A stretch of DNA of 64,000 nt from contig JAJTGD010000006.1 in NCBI GenBank assembly GCA_021299035.1, positions 1-64,000 of the forward strand, in the 5' to 3' direction. The notes below the pieces were generated by a model. That model searched no databases. It was given only the letters and a program-made list of their open reading frames with translations, and had not been told where the DNA came from. Position 1 is the first letter of the stretch. The number at the start of each line of letters is the position of its first letter. This document shows, piece after piece, positions 14,718 to 22,848 of the stretch. Position numbers and translations under genes: made by a program. This stretch comes from Oxalobacteraceae bacterium. Its GTDB lineage: Bacteria > Pseudomonadota > Gammaproteobacteria > Burkholderiales > Burkholderiaceae_D.

Positions 14718-15067
14718 TGATCACCCTGTACGGCATCCCGAACTGCGACACCGTCAAGAAGGCCCGCACCTGGCTTGATCAGGCGGGTCTTGACTACCAG
14801 TTTCACGACTTCAAAAAAGCAGGCCTCGATAAGGGCACTGTCGACTTATGGCTTAAGCAGGTTTCATGGGAAATACTGGTCAATAAAAAAGGGATGACCT
14901 GGCGTAACCTGTCTGACGCGTCAAAGGCATCGGTGGTCAGTGCAGCGACTGCCACCACGCTCATGCTGGAGAACACCAGCGTCATCAAGCGCCCAGTGCT
15001 CTGCATAAAAGATCAGGTGCTGGTAGGCTTTGACGCTGACCTCTATAAAAAATCGCTAAACGCATGA
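14717..15067 (+). CDS. ArsC/Spx-family thioredoxin-fold protein (YffB-like)
   Basis: Small thioredoxin-fold protein of the ArsC/YffB family: 116 residues with [12 protein letters not shown] at the N-terminus, the single-cysteine form of the active site, and a conserved RP motif in SVIKRPVLC. The ATG at 14717 overlaps the dapD stop (TGATG). A TTG three bases earlier is less likely. The dapD-yffB-dapE order is common in proteobacteria and its role there is unknown; arsenate reduction should not be assumed. It overlaps dapE by four bases. Confidence 0.88.
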   Translation: MITLYGIPNCDTVKKARTWLDQAGLDYQFHDFKKAGLDKGTVDLWLKQVSWEILVNKKGMTWRNLSDASKASVVSAATATTLMLENTSVIKRPVLCIKDQVLVGFDADLYKKSLNA

Positions 15068-16191
15068 GCAAGACACTCGCACTGACCGAAGAACTAATTG
15101 CGCTGCACTCCGTCACGCCGGCCGATGGCGGCTGTCAATCAAAAATGGCCGAGCGCCTTTCACCGTTGGGCTTTGATTGCGAAACTATCGCATCCGGTGA
15201 AGTGACTAACCTGTGGGCACGGCGCGGTAAAGCACAACCGCTACTGGTATTCGCGGGCCATACCGATGTGGTACCCACGGGTCCGCTTGAGCGCTGGTCT
15301 TCTGATCCGTTCGTACCCACGCATCGCGACGGCAAGTTGTATGGGCGCGGTGCGGCCGATATGAAAACCTCCCTGGCTGCGATGGTGGTCGCAGTCGAAG
15401 AATTTGTCGCCGCACATCCCAACCATAATGGCTCGATTGGTTTTCTGATCACCAGCGACGAAGAAGGCCCTGCAATTGACGGCACCGTCGTTGTCTGCAA
15501 CAAATTGAAGTCACGCGGTGAACAGCTCGACTACTGCATCGTTGGCGAGCCTACGTCCGTGAAACAGATCGGTGACATGATCAAGAACGGCCGACGTGGC
15601 ACGATGTCCGGCAAGCTGATCATCAAGGGTATTCAGGGGCATATCGCTTACCCCCAGCTGGCGAAAAACCCGATTCACCTGGCCATGCCCGCGCTAGCCG
15701 AACTAGCCGCCACCGAATGGGATCGAGGTAACGAATATTATTTGCCTACCTCTTGGCAGATGTCCAATATCCATGCGGGCACCGGCGCATCAAATGTCAT
15801 TCCCGGCGAGTGCGTCGTTGATTTCAACTTCCGATTTTCGACAGCCAGCACGGTCGAAGGCCTTCAGAAAAGTGTGCATGCCGTACTTGATAAACACGGG
15901 CTCGACTACGACCTGAAATGGACTGTGGGTGGATTACCTTTCCTGACACCGCGCGGCGAGTTAAGCAATGCATTGTCGTCGGCGATCAAGGAAGAAATCG
16001 GGCTCGATACCGAAATGTCCACGACCGGCGGCACCTCAGATGGACGCTTCATTGCGCAAATCTGCCCGCAAGTGATCGAGTTCGGACCGACCAATGCGAG
16101 CATCCACAAGATCGATGAGCATATCGCCGTTGAAGAGATCGAGCCGCTGAAGAATGTTTACCGGCGAACGCTGGAAAATATTTTGCTTTAA
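15064..16191 (+). CDS. dapE: Succinyl-diaminopimelate desuccinylase
   Basis: Zinc-dependent hydrolase releasing succinate and LL-diaminopimelate. The 375-residue protein is an M20-family enzyme with [12 protein letters not shown], the bridging-Asp motif [14 protein letters not shown], the Glu pair in [13 protein letters not shown], and the distal ligand in [15 protein letters not shown]. Its start overlaps the yffB-like stop as ATGA, so the dap genes form a tight unit. Downstream there is a 200-base gap before prmB. Confidence 0.97.
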   Translation: MSKTLALTEELIALHSVTPADGGCQSKMAERLSPLGFDCETIASGEVTNLWARRGKAQPLLVFAGHTDVVPTGPLERWSSDPFVPTHRDGKLYGRGAADMKTSLAAMVVAVEEFVAAHPNHNGSIGFLITSDEEGPAIDGTVVVCNKLKSRGEQLDYCIVGEPTSVKQIGDMIKNGRRGTMSGKLIIKGIQGHIAYPQLAKNPIHLAMPALAELAATEWDRGNEYYLPTSWQMSNIHAGTGASNVIPGECVVDFNFRFSTASTVEGLQKSVHAVLDKHGLDYDLKWTVGGLPFLTPRGELSNALSSAIKEEIGLDTEMSTTGGTSDGRFIAQICPQVIEFGPTNASIHKIDEHIAVEEIEPLKNVYRRTLENILL

Positions 16192-16392
16192 CTAACGTTG
16201 CAATACATGTCTGCATAGGTCAAGCATAAAAAATTTTTATAGGATCATCTACGAATGCCTGCGCCCGCAATAATGGCCGTGAGATCGATCCAGCATTGAA
16301 AATCACTTTTGCAGCCAGATTATTGGTGGGCGGCCGGCACTCCGGTACCCTTGTACTTTGGTAAACCCACGTTCCAACCTGGCGCTACTGTA

Positions 16393-17271
16393 ATGCATCC
16401 ATCCTTTCAGACCCTGCGCGACCTCCTGCGTCATGCGGTCACTAGATTCAATACAGAGCCACTCTTTTTCGGCCATGGTAGCGATAACGCCTTCGATGAA
16501 GCAGTCTACCTACTGCTGCACACCCTGAAACTGCCACTTGATCGGCTAGAGCCTTTCCTCGACGCGCGCCTGACCGAGCAGGAAATCGCCCACCTGCTAA
16601 GCCTGATTGAGCGACGCGCCAAAGACCGCGTACCCGTCGCCTACCTGACGCACGAAGCGCTGCTCGGCGGCTACCGCTTTTATGTCGATCAGCGAGTGAT
16701 CGTGCCCCGCTCATTCATTGCCGAGTTGATCCCGGAGCAGTTCCAACCTTGGATTGCCGATCCGGACGCGGTCAGGAATGTGCTCGAGCTCTGCACAGGC
16801 TCGGGTTGCCTGGCGATTATGTTGGCCGATGCTTTTCCAAATGCGCAGATTGATGCCGTGGATTTATCGACCGATGCGCTGGAAGTGGCAAAGAAAAATG
16901 TGAATGATTATGAGCTGCTCGATAGAGTCACGCTGTATCACTCAGATCTTTACCATCAACTGCCCGACAAGAAGTACGATCTGATTGTTACCAATCCCCC
17001 TTATGTGAACAGCGTATCCATGACAAAGCTACCAGCCGAGTATCGTGCTGAGCCACAGATGGCGTTAGCCGGTGGTGAGGATGGCATGGATCTCGTGCGG
17101 CGCATTGTCGCGGGCGCGAAGGATAGACTCACCGATAACGGTGTGCTGATCGTAGAGATCGGCAATGAGTTTGAATTTGCAGAAGCGGCATTCGCGAATT
17201 TGGAGATCACTTGGCTGTCGACCAGTGCGGGAGATACCTCGGTTTTCCTTCTCACTGCTGACCAGCTTTGA
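16393..17271 (+). CDS. prmB: Ribosomal protein uL3 N5-glutamine methyltransferase
   Basis: SAM-dependent methyltransferase that methylates a glutamine of ribosomal protein L3. Motif I ELCTGSGCLAIMLADAFP (about residues 133-150) and the Gln-binding motif IVTNPPYVNS are visible, together with the PrmB-type N-terminal domain (RFNTEPLFFGHGSDNAFDEA) and YLTHEALLGGYRFYVDQRV. The ATG at 16393 gives 292 residues and begins where family homology begins; an in-frame TTG at 16309 would add 28 unrelated residues. PrmC is the alternative, but the N-terminal domain favours PrmB. Confidence 0.93.
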   Translation: MHPSFQTLRDLLRHAVTRFNTEPLFFGHGSDNAFDEAVYLLLHTLKLPLDRLEPFLDARLTEQEIAHLLSLIERRAKDRVPVAYLTHEALLGGYRFYVDQRVIVPRSFIAELIPEQFQPWIADPDAVRNVLELCTGSGCLAIMLADAFPNAQIDAVDLSTDALEVAKKNVNDYELLDRVTLYHSDLYHQLPDKKYDLIVTNPPYVNSVSMTKLPAEYRAEPQMALAGGEDGMDLVRRIVAGAKDRLTDNGVLIVEIGNEFEFAEAAFANLEITWLSTSAGDTSVFLLTADQL

Positions 17272-17283
17272 GACCTCACCGCC

Positions 17284-17364
17284 TGGATCCCGGCCTACGG
17301 CGGGATGACGCAATAAAGACCATCAACCTGTAAACCGTCATCCCGGCGTAGACCGGGATCCATC
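17284..17364. repeat. REP-like inverted pair between prmB and the ABC-F gene
   Basis: Two copies of the dispersed palindromic element face each other, at 17284-17311 (reverse orientation) and 17335-17364 (forward). The core is ATCCCGGC-n4-GCCGGGAT. The right copy is followed by ATTTTTTC, so it could also act as a terminator for prmB. Confidence 0.8.
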
Positions 17365-17384
17365 GATTTTTTCAGCCCTAACGA

Positions 17385-19331
17385 ATGATCCGCCTCCAAC
17401 AACTCAGCCTGATGCGCGGCGCCAAGCCGCTGTTCGAGCAGTCCGACCTCACCATTAACCCCGGAGAGAAAGTCGGACTGATCGGCACCAACGGCTCAGG
17501 CAAGTCGACCTTGTTCGCCATGCTGCGTAACGAGCTGCATCCAGACGCGGGCGATATCGATTTTCCCAAACAGTGGCGCGTCGCTCATGTCGCACAGGAG
17601 ACGCCTGCCCTTGAACGTACTGCCTTGGATTCAGTGATCGATGGCGACACGACGCTCCGTGCGCTTGAAGCCGAATTGGCTGAAATCGAGATGAAAGGGG
17701 AGGCCGCCGACGGCCACCGGATTGGCGAGCTACACGCGATGCTGGCTGACGCCGATGCCTACACGGCCCGCTCACGCGCCGAACAGCTACTGATCGGTCT
17801 CGGGTTTTCCGGAACACAGTTCGAAAATCCTGTTGCCAGCTTTTCAGGTGGCTGGCGAATGCGGCTCAACTTGGCCCAAGCGCTGATGTGTCCTTCCGAC
17901 TTGTTGTTACTTGACGAACCCACTAACCACCTCGACCTTGACGCAATCCTCTGGTTGGAAAATTGGCTGAAAAATTATGCCGGTACCATGATCGTCATTT
18001 CGCACGATCGTGATTTCCTCGATGGCGTCACGAATGTCATCGTACACATCGACGAACGCAAGCTAAAGCGCTACTCCGGCAACTACAGTGCATTCGAGCG
18101 ACAGCGTGTAGCACAACTGGAGCTGGCGCAGGCGATTCTTGAGCAGCAGCAGCGCAAACGTGCTCACCTTCAGTCCTTCATCGACCGTTTCAAGGCGAAG
18201 GCGACAAAAGCCAAGCAGGCGCAGAGTCGCGTCAAGGCACTCGCGCGGATGGAGGAGCTGGCGCCGCTGCGCGCAGCAGCTGAATTCTCTTTCGAGTTCC
18301 GAGAACCGGAGCGTGCACCGAACCCGCTACTGGTACTTGATAAGGTCGATGCCGGCTATGTCGATGAATCCGGCGAAGAAAAGATCATCGTGCATGGCAT
18401 TGAGTTTGCACTGCAAGCAGGCCAGCGCATCGGCCTGCTTGGTGTGAACGGCGCCGGTAAGTCAACGCTGATCAAAACTATCGCTGGCGATATCGGGCCC
18501 CTACACGGCGTCGCTCGATTAGGTAAGGGACTCGTGGTCGGCTATTTCGCACAGCACCAACTCGAGATGCTGCGTCACGATGATTCGCCACTGATGCACC
18601 TGATGCGTATTGCGCCCAATGTACGCGAGCAGGAGCTGCGTAATTTCCTGGGCAGTTTCAACTTCCCTGGGGATATGGTGAAAAGTCCGATCGCGCCTTT
18701 CTCCGGCGGCGAAAAGGCACGTTTGGCGCTGGCGCTGATCGTCTGGCAGCGCCCCAACCTCCTGCTGCTCGACGAGCCGACCAACCATCTCGACCTTGAA
18801 ACGCGCGAAGCGCTCACCGAAGCGCTTGCGCAATTCGACGGCACGCTGCTGCTCGTATCGCACGACCGCCATCTACTACGCGCGACTACCGATGAGTTTC
18901 TAATCGTCGCCAATGGTCAGTTGAAATCGTTCGATGGCGACCTCGATGATTATCGTGATTGGCTATTCAAGACAAAGGCCGACGCCGCTTCTGTGGGCAC
19001 GATATCCGACAGTACCAACGCTGATCCGCCCCCTGGGATGGACCGCAAGGAGCAGAAGCGCATCGAGGCCCAGGAACGTCAGCGGCTTTCGTCCCTACGC
19101 AAGCCAATGGAAAAGCGCTTGCAGGTAGTTGAGAAGCAGATTTCCGAACTTCAAACAAAGTATGCTTCTTTCGAAAAAACACTGACAGATACCGTCATCT
19201 ACGACGCCGAGCGAAAAGCGGATCTAAAGTCGATACTTGAGCAACAATCTCAGTGCCGTGTCCTAATGAAACAACTGGAAGAGGAATGGCTTCAGTTGCA
19301 GGAGACGCTTGAGCAATTACAGGGATCGTGA
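17385..19331 (+). CDS. ABC-F family ATPase (YheS-like)
   Basis: Soluble twin-ATPase of the ABC-F family, whose members act on ribosomes; it lacks membrane segments. In 648 residues there are two nucleotide-binding domains: Walker A GTNGSGKST with signature FSGGWRMRL and Walker B LLLLDEPTNHLDLDA, then GVNGAGKST with FSGGEKARL and LLLLDEPTNHLDLET. The interdomain linker is present and a charged C-terminal coiled coil (about residues 555-645) follows. Length and C-terminal extension fit YheS better than EttA. The ankyrin gene starts 79 bases later on the same strand. Confidence 0.9.
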   Translation: MIRLQQLSLMRGAKPLFEQSDLTINPGEKVGLIGTNGSGKSTLFAMLRNELHPDAGDIDFPKQWRVAHVAQETPALERTALDSVIDGDTTLRALEAELAEIEMKGEAADGHRIGELHAMLADADAYTARSRAEQLLIGLGFSGTQFENPVASFSGGWRMRLNLAQALMCPSDLLLLDEPTNHLDLDAILWLENWLKNYAGTMIVISHDRDFLDGVTNVIVHIDERKLKRYSGNYSAFERQRVAQLELAQAILEQQQRKRAHLQSFIDRFKAKATKAKQAQSRVKALARMEELAPLRAAAEFSFEFREPERAPNPLLVLDKVDAGYVDESGEEKIIVHGIEFALQAGQRIGLLGVNGAGKSTLIKTIAGDIGPLHGVARLGKGLVVGYFAQHQLEMLRHDDSPLMHLMRIAPNVREQELRNFLGSFNFPGDMVKSPIAPFSGGEKARLALALIVWQRPNLLLLDEPTNHLDLETREALTEALAQFDGTLLLVSHDRHLLRATTDEFLIVANGQLKSFDGDLDDYRDWLFKTKADAASVGTISDSTNADPPPGMDRKEQKRIEAQERQRLSSLRKPMEKRLQVVEKQISELQTKYASFEKTLTDTVIYDAERKADLKSILEQQSQCRVLMKQLEEEWLQLQETLEQLQGS

Positions 19332-19378
19332 AGCAAGTCGGACAGCGAAGGAACAGTTGACGCATACAGGCCACCTAG

Positions 19379-19401
19379 TTCGATGTTTTTTACATCGAAA
19401 G
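19379..19401 (+). promoter_or_regulatory. Hairpin before the first ankyrin gene
   Basis: TTCGATGT, a loop of five T and ACATCGAA form a perfect 8-bp stem at 19379-19399. The right arm runs straight into AG, making GAAAG, the best ribosome-binding candidate nine bases before the ATG at 19411. The second ankyrin gene has the same arrangement (CGATG ... CATCGAAAG). Confidence 0.5.
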
Positions 19402-19410
19402 TACCCCGTC

Positions 19411-21615
19411 ATGCATAACATCCCGCACTTTGCTCCTCCATTCCTCCCTCAGCACATTCCACAGCCGCAGCCCGCACTCCAGCAACAACTCAACAACGCG
19501 ATCGTTTACAGCAATGAGTATGAAATGGGCATGCTGGTAGACCGCGCATTATCCGCCGGCGCACGCTTCAATATCAGAGGTGAATACGCAACCCATCCGA
19601 TGGTGCTCGCGGTTCGGGCAAACAAGCCCTATGCAATTGCCGTTTTAATGGCGCGCGGCGTCACACTACCCGATGTTCCACAAGACGGTACGGATTTGTT
19701 GATGGAAGCCTGCCAAGCAGGCTATGACGAGGTGTCGCGCGCCCTATTAAGTGTTGCAGGCATGGAGGTTGAAGAAACGAATGCCTTGGGTCTCATGCCC
19801 CTGCACTTTGCAATTATCTCAGGTGCACCGGGTACGGTACAAGTGATACTTGAAACCGATGCCAACGTCAATGCTGTTATCAAGGCAGGCAGCCTCGATG
19901 AATATCTGGATACGTTTCAGGAAGACCAAAACTTCTTGCCGGACGATCGTGTGACGCCACTTATGCTGGCGGCCGCCTTGGGCAATGACGCCATCGTGCA
20001 GCAATTATTACGCGCTGGCGCTGATGCCAATCTCGGGATCCGTTCCCCGCTGGTTATTGCGGTAAGAAAGGGACACGCTGCCGCTGTGAAAGCTTTTCTG
20101 GATGGAGGGATCGATCCCAACGAGTGTCACGATGAAAGCGATTACAAAGGATTACGGGCTCTGATTTTTCCGGATGCGACGATCGAATGCCTGCGGCTGA
20201 TAATGCCGCGCATTCAGCTGCAGGAAGATGATGCTGAACAATACTCACCGCTACACGATGCGCTGGAACAGGGGCTTCCATCGGTCGTCTCGTTACTGCT
20301 TGGAAGCTATGGCACAAGTGAAGACTTTTCGCACAAGCTCAACGATTGCTGGACTCTCATCGACTTGGAAGAGGCTAGATCCACCGAACTACTGGAGCTA
20401 ATGACCACGGCAGTTGCCCGATGCAAGCTTATCGAAGAGCAGGAAGCTTTCCCTGAATTGCTGGATCAAATCATCGAGTACTGTACCGATGCCGAGAAAA
20501 TCGCGTGTCTAGGTATTTTCCCTACGTTATTGGAGCCTGTGATCGAAAAGTTGCGCGAGGTGAAAGAAGACAACTCCCTCAATAAGGCGCAGAGCCAATT
20601 ACGTGCAGCCTTCGTTCTAACCCACCTGGAGCCTGAACTTCCTCGCCCCACACGCTCATCAATAGAGCCACTACCACCCGACCTGGTCTGGAAAGAAAAA
20701 ACTGACCGCACGCGATACGTGCAAAGTCAGCAATTACGCAGTGCCACCAGCGCATTGATCGAGAAGGCAACAGCCCAGCTCAGACACGCTGTAAATATCG
20801 ACTTCTTCCTAAAACATCGACAAGCGCAAGAAGCCAACATGGACATGCTGTCCCGAATTATCGAGTCAGATCTTATTGATGAAACTGGCGCTTCCACGAG
20901 TTTAGCTCGACTCATCAATAATGCCTGGATTCAGGCGGCACAGTACGGCGTGCAATGGAACATTGCACCGGATTCGGATAAAGATGCTAATCGTTTTTTG
21001 CTGCACACATCGCGCAATCTGCTTCGACTTCAATTAGAAAAATTTCACAGTGGACTCGAGATCGATAATCACTACGTAGAAGTTCTGAAAAAAGCGCTAT
21101 CCGAGTCATCCATTCCGCTGAGACAGTTCTGTACCGACCCAGCTACGTGGCTACGTACGCTGGAGCACCGCAATCACCTGCGTCCAGTTGATGCAGCCGC
21201 ACTAGCGATCAGGCTACAGATTGAACTTGGCCTGTCCCTGTACACCGCCCGCAGCATTGCCGATGCGTGGCGCCTGGCGATTGAAGCCATACGTAATGAC
21301 GGCGCCTGGAGCACGACCGCGCAACTCCATCAGGAAATCGCAAAATCACTGGCAGGCACCATCGGTGAGGTAATGAACTCGACCGATGCCAAGAATTGGG
21401 TTCCGAAGTCTGACCGAGACATGATCGCCGCCTGGTGCGACACCAAGCGCAGAGATCATCACCTTTCCCCTGCCCCATCGACTGACTCACGCTCGCCAGA
21501 GAGAAGTCCAGATGACGCCCGCGGCCGCAAGCGTGCCGCCGACGACGAACCAGTGAATTCACCCGCGCGCAAGGAGCGCCGTTCCGACGATTTAGCGGAC
21601 GAATCGAGTGACTGA
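19411..21615 (+). CDS. Ankyrin-repeat protein with bipartite-NLS-like tail
   Basis: Function unknown; ankyrin repeats mediate protein-protein binding. The ATG at 19411 gives 734 residues; the open frame extends upstream to 19309 inside the ABC-F gene, but the hairpin/GAAAG leader supports 19411. A Pro/Gln-rich start (FAPPFLPQHIPQPQPALQQQ) precedes ankyrin-type helices, for example DLLMEACQAGYDEVSRALL, TPLMLAAALGNDAIVQQLL and SPLVIAVRKGHAAAVKAFL, in about the first 330 residues. The next 350 are helical without recognised motifs. The last 60 are disordered and contain KR-(11)-RKERR at about 707-724, a bipartite nuclear-import pattern. There is no Sec signal. Confidence 0.8.
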   Translation: MHNIPHFAPPFLPQHIPQPQPALQQQLNNAIVYSNEYEMGMLVDRALSAGARFNIRGEYATHPMVLAVRANKPYAIAVLMARGVTLPDVPQDGTDLLMEACQAGYDEVSRALLSVAGMEVEETNALGLMPLHFAIISGAPGTVQVILETDANVNAVIKAGSLDEYLDTFQEDQNFLPDDRVTPLMLAAALGNDAIVQQLLRAGADANLGIRSPLVIAVRKGHAAAVKAFLDGGIDPNECHDESDYKGLRALIFPDATIECLRLIMPRIQLQEDDAEQYSPLHDALEQGLPSVVSLLLGSYGTSEDFSHKLNDCWTLIDLEEARSTELLELMTTAVARCKLIEEQEAFPELLDQIIEYCTDAEKIACLGIFPTLLEPVIEKLREVKEDNSLNKAQSQLRAAFVLTHLEPELPRPTRSSIEPLPPDLVWKEKTDRTRYVQSQQLRSATSALIEKATAQLRHAVNIDFFLKHRQAQEANMDMLSRIIESDLIDETGASTSLARLINNAWIQAAQYGVQWNIAPDSDKDANRFLLHTSRNLLRLQLEKFHSGLEIDNHYVEVLKKALSESSIPLRQFCTDPATWLRTLEHRNHLRPVDAAALAIRLQIELGLSLYTARSIADAWRLAIEAIRNDGAWSTTAQLHQEIAKSLAGTIGEVMNSTDAKNWVPKSDRDMIAAWCDTKRRDHHLSPAPSTDSRSPERSPDDARGRKRAADDEPVNSPARKERRSDDLADESSD

Positions 21616-21650
21616 CTCGTTGGTCGGCCCTCATGCCGCATAATTGATGG

Positions 21651-22754
21651 ATGACGTCTATTAGCCCGCCCCCCTCGACGGCTCTGCCACTGGCAGGCCT
21701 TACCATTCTCGACCTCACCCGACTGTTACCCGGGCCGGTAGCCACCATGCATCTGGCTGACATGGGCGCTACCGTGGTCAAGATCGAGGACAAGGGTGTC
21801 GGCGATTACGCGCGCACGATGCGTCATGTGAAGAACGAGCTTTCACAGCTGTTCATTGCGGTCAACCGGGGCAAGCAGTTTCTCAAGCTCGACCTGAAAG
21901 ATGCCGCCGACCGCGAGCGCTTCCTCAACATGGTCGATACCGCCGATGTCGTGATCGAGAGCTTCCGGCCCGGGGTGATGGACAGACTCGGGCTCGGATG
22001 GGACACACTAAAGCTCCGTAATCCACGACTGGTAATGTGCGCAATCACAGGCTATGGACAACACGGACCGCTGGCGCAGATGGCAGGACACGACCTGAAC
22101 TACATCGCCTACGCGGGCATGCTTGCGCAAAATACCGACGAAACTGGGCGGCCCGTGATTCCGAACCTGCAGGTCGGCGACTTGCTCGGTGGGGCGCTAT
22201 CAGCAGTGCAAGGCATACTCGCCGCACTGCTCGCGGTAAAGATGGGCGGACCAGGACGTTTCATCGATGTGTCGATGACCGATGCCGTGTTCGCTCACCA
22301 TATCATGCCGCTGCTCGCAAAAAATTATGATGGACAATCACCGCCGCCTGCGCGCGACCTGCTGACCGGCGGCGTGCCATGCTACGGTGTCTATCGTTGC
22401 AGCGATGGCCGCTACATGGCCGTGGGTGCTCTTGAGCTGAAATTCTGGGAGAGGTGTTGCGACCTGCTGCAACGTCCTGACCTGAAGACACAGCATTGGT
22501 CACTGGGCCAAGCTGTCGGTGACGATAAGGCGATCGCTGTAAAGGTAGAACTAGAGAAAATATTTTCCAGCCGAACTCAGTCGGAATGGACTGCGATTTT
22601 TGAGACCGCCGATTGTTGCGTGACGCCGGTGCTGACCACCGAGGAAGCCATGGCTCACCCGCATTTTTCCGAACGCGGCATGACCGTTCGGATAAGCCAT
22701 GAGACCGAGGGAGACTGTACCTTCGCAGCGCCAGCAGTTAAATTCTCTGACTAG
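21651..22754 (+). CDS. CaiB/BaiF family CoA-transferase / alpha-methylacyl-CoA racemase-like
   Basis: Family III CoA-transferase fold, 367 residues. It opens with LTILDLTRLLPGPVATMHLADMG-type sequence, has VKIEDKGVGDYAR, VVIESFRPGVMDRLGLG and the racemase-style motif GHDLNYIAYAG, whose His and Asp match the catalytic pair of alpha-methylacyl-CoA racemase. That points to racemisation of branched acyl-CoA more than CoA transfer, but the substrate cannot be read from sequence. It sits alone between the two ankyrin genes on the same strand, 35 bases after the first, which is unusual company. Confidence 0.85.
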   Translation: MTSISPPPSTALPLAGLTILDLTRLLPGPVATMHLADMGATVVKIEDKGVGDYARTMRHVKNELSQLFIAVNRGKQFLKLDLKDAADRERFLNMVDTADVVIESFRPGVMDRLGLGWDTLKLRNPRLVMCAITGYGQHGPLAQMAGHDLNYIAYAGMLAQNTDETGRPVIPNLQVGDLLGGALSAVQGILAALLAVKMGGPGRFIDVSMTDAVFAHHIMPLLAKNYDGQSPPPARDLLTGGVPCYGVYRCSDGRYMAVGALELKFWERCCDLLQRPDLKTQHWSLGQAVGDDKAIAVKVELEKIFSSRTQSEWTAIFETADCCVTPVLTTEEAMAHPHFSERGMTVRISHETEGDCTFAAPAVKFSD

Positions 22755-22807
22755 TTCAGCATTTCGCTAGAGTTGATATCAGGGAACCGGCTATGCCATT
22801 CCGACAC

Positions 22808-22842
22808 CGATGACGAGTTGATTTTTCCACGTCATCGAAAGG
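22808..22842 (+). promoter_or_regulatory. Hairpin before the second ankyrin gene
   Basis: CGATGACG (22808-22815) and CGTCATCG (22830-22837) form a perfect 8-bp stem with a 14-base loop. The right arm continues directly into AAAGG, the Shine-Dalgarno sequence for the ATG at 22849. The CATCGAAAG junction is identical to that before the first ankyrin gene. Confidence 0.5.
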
Positions 22843-22848
22843 ATGAGC

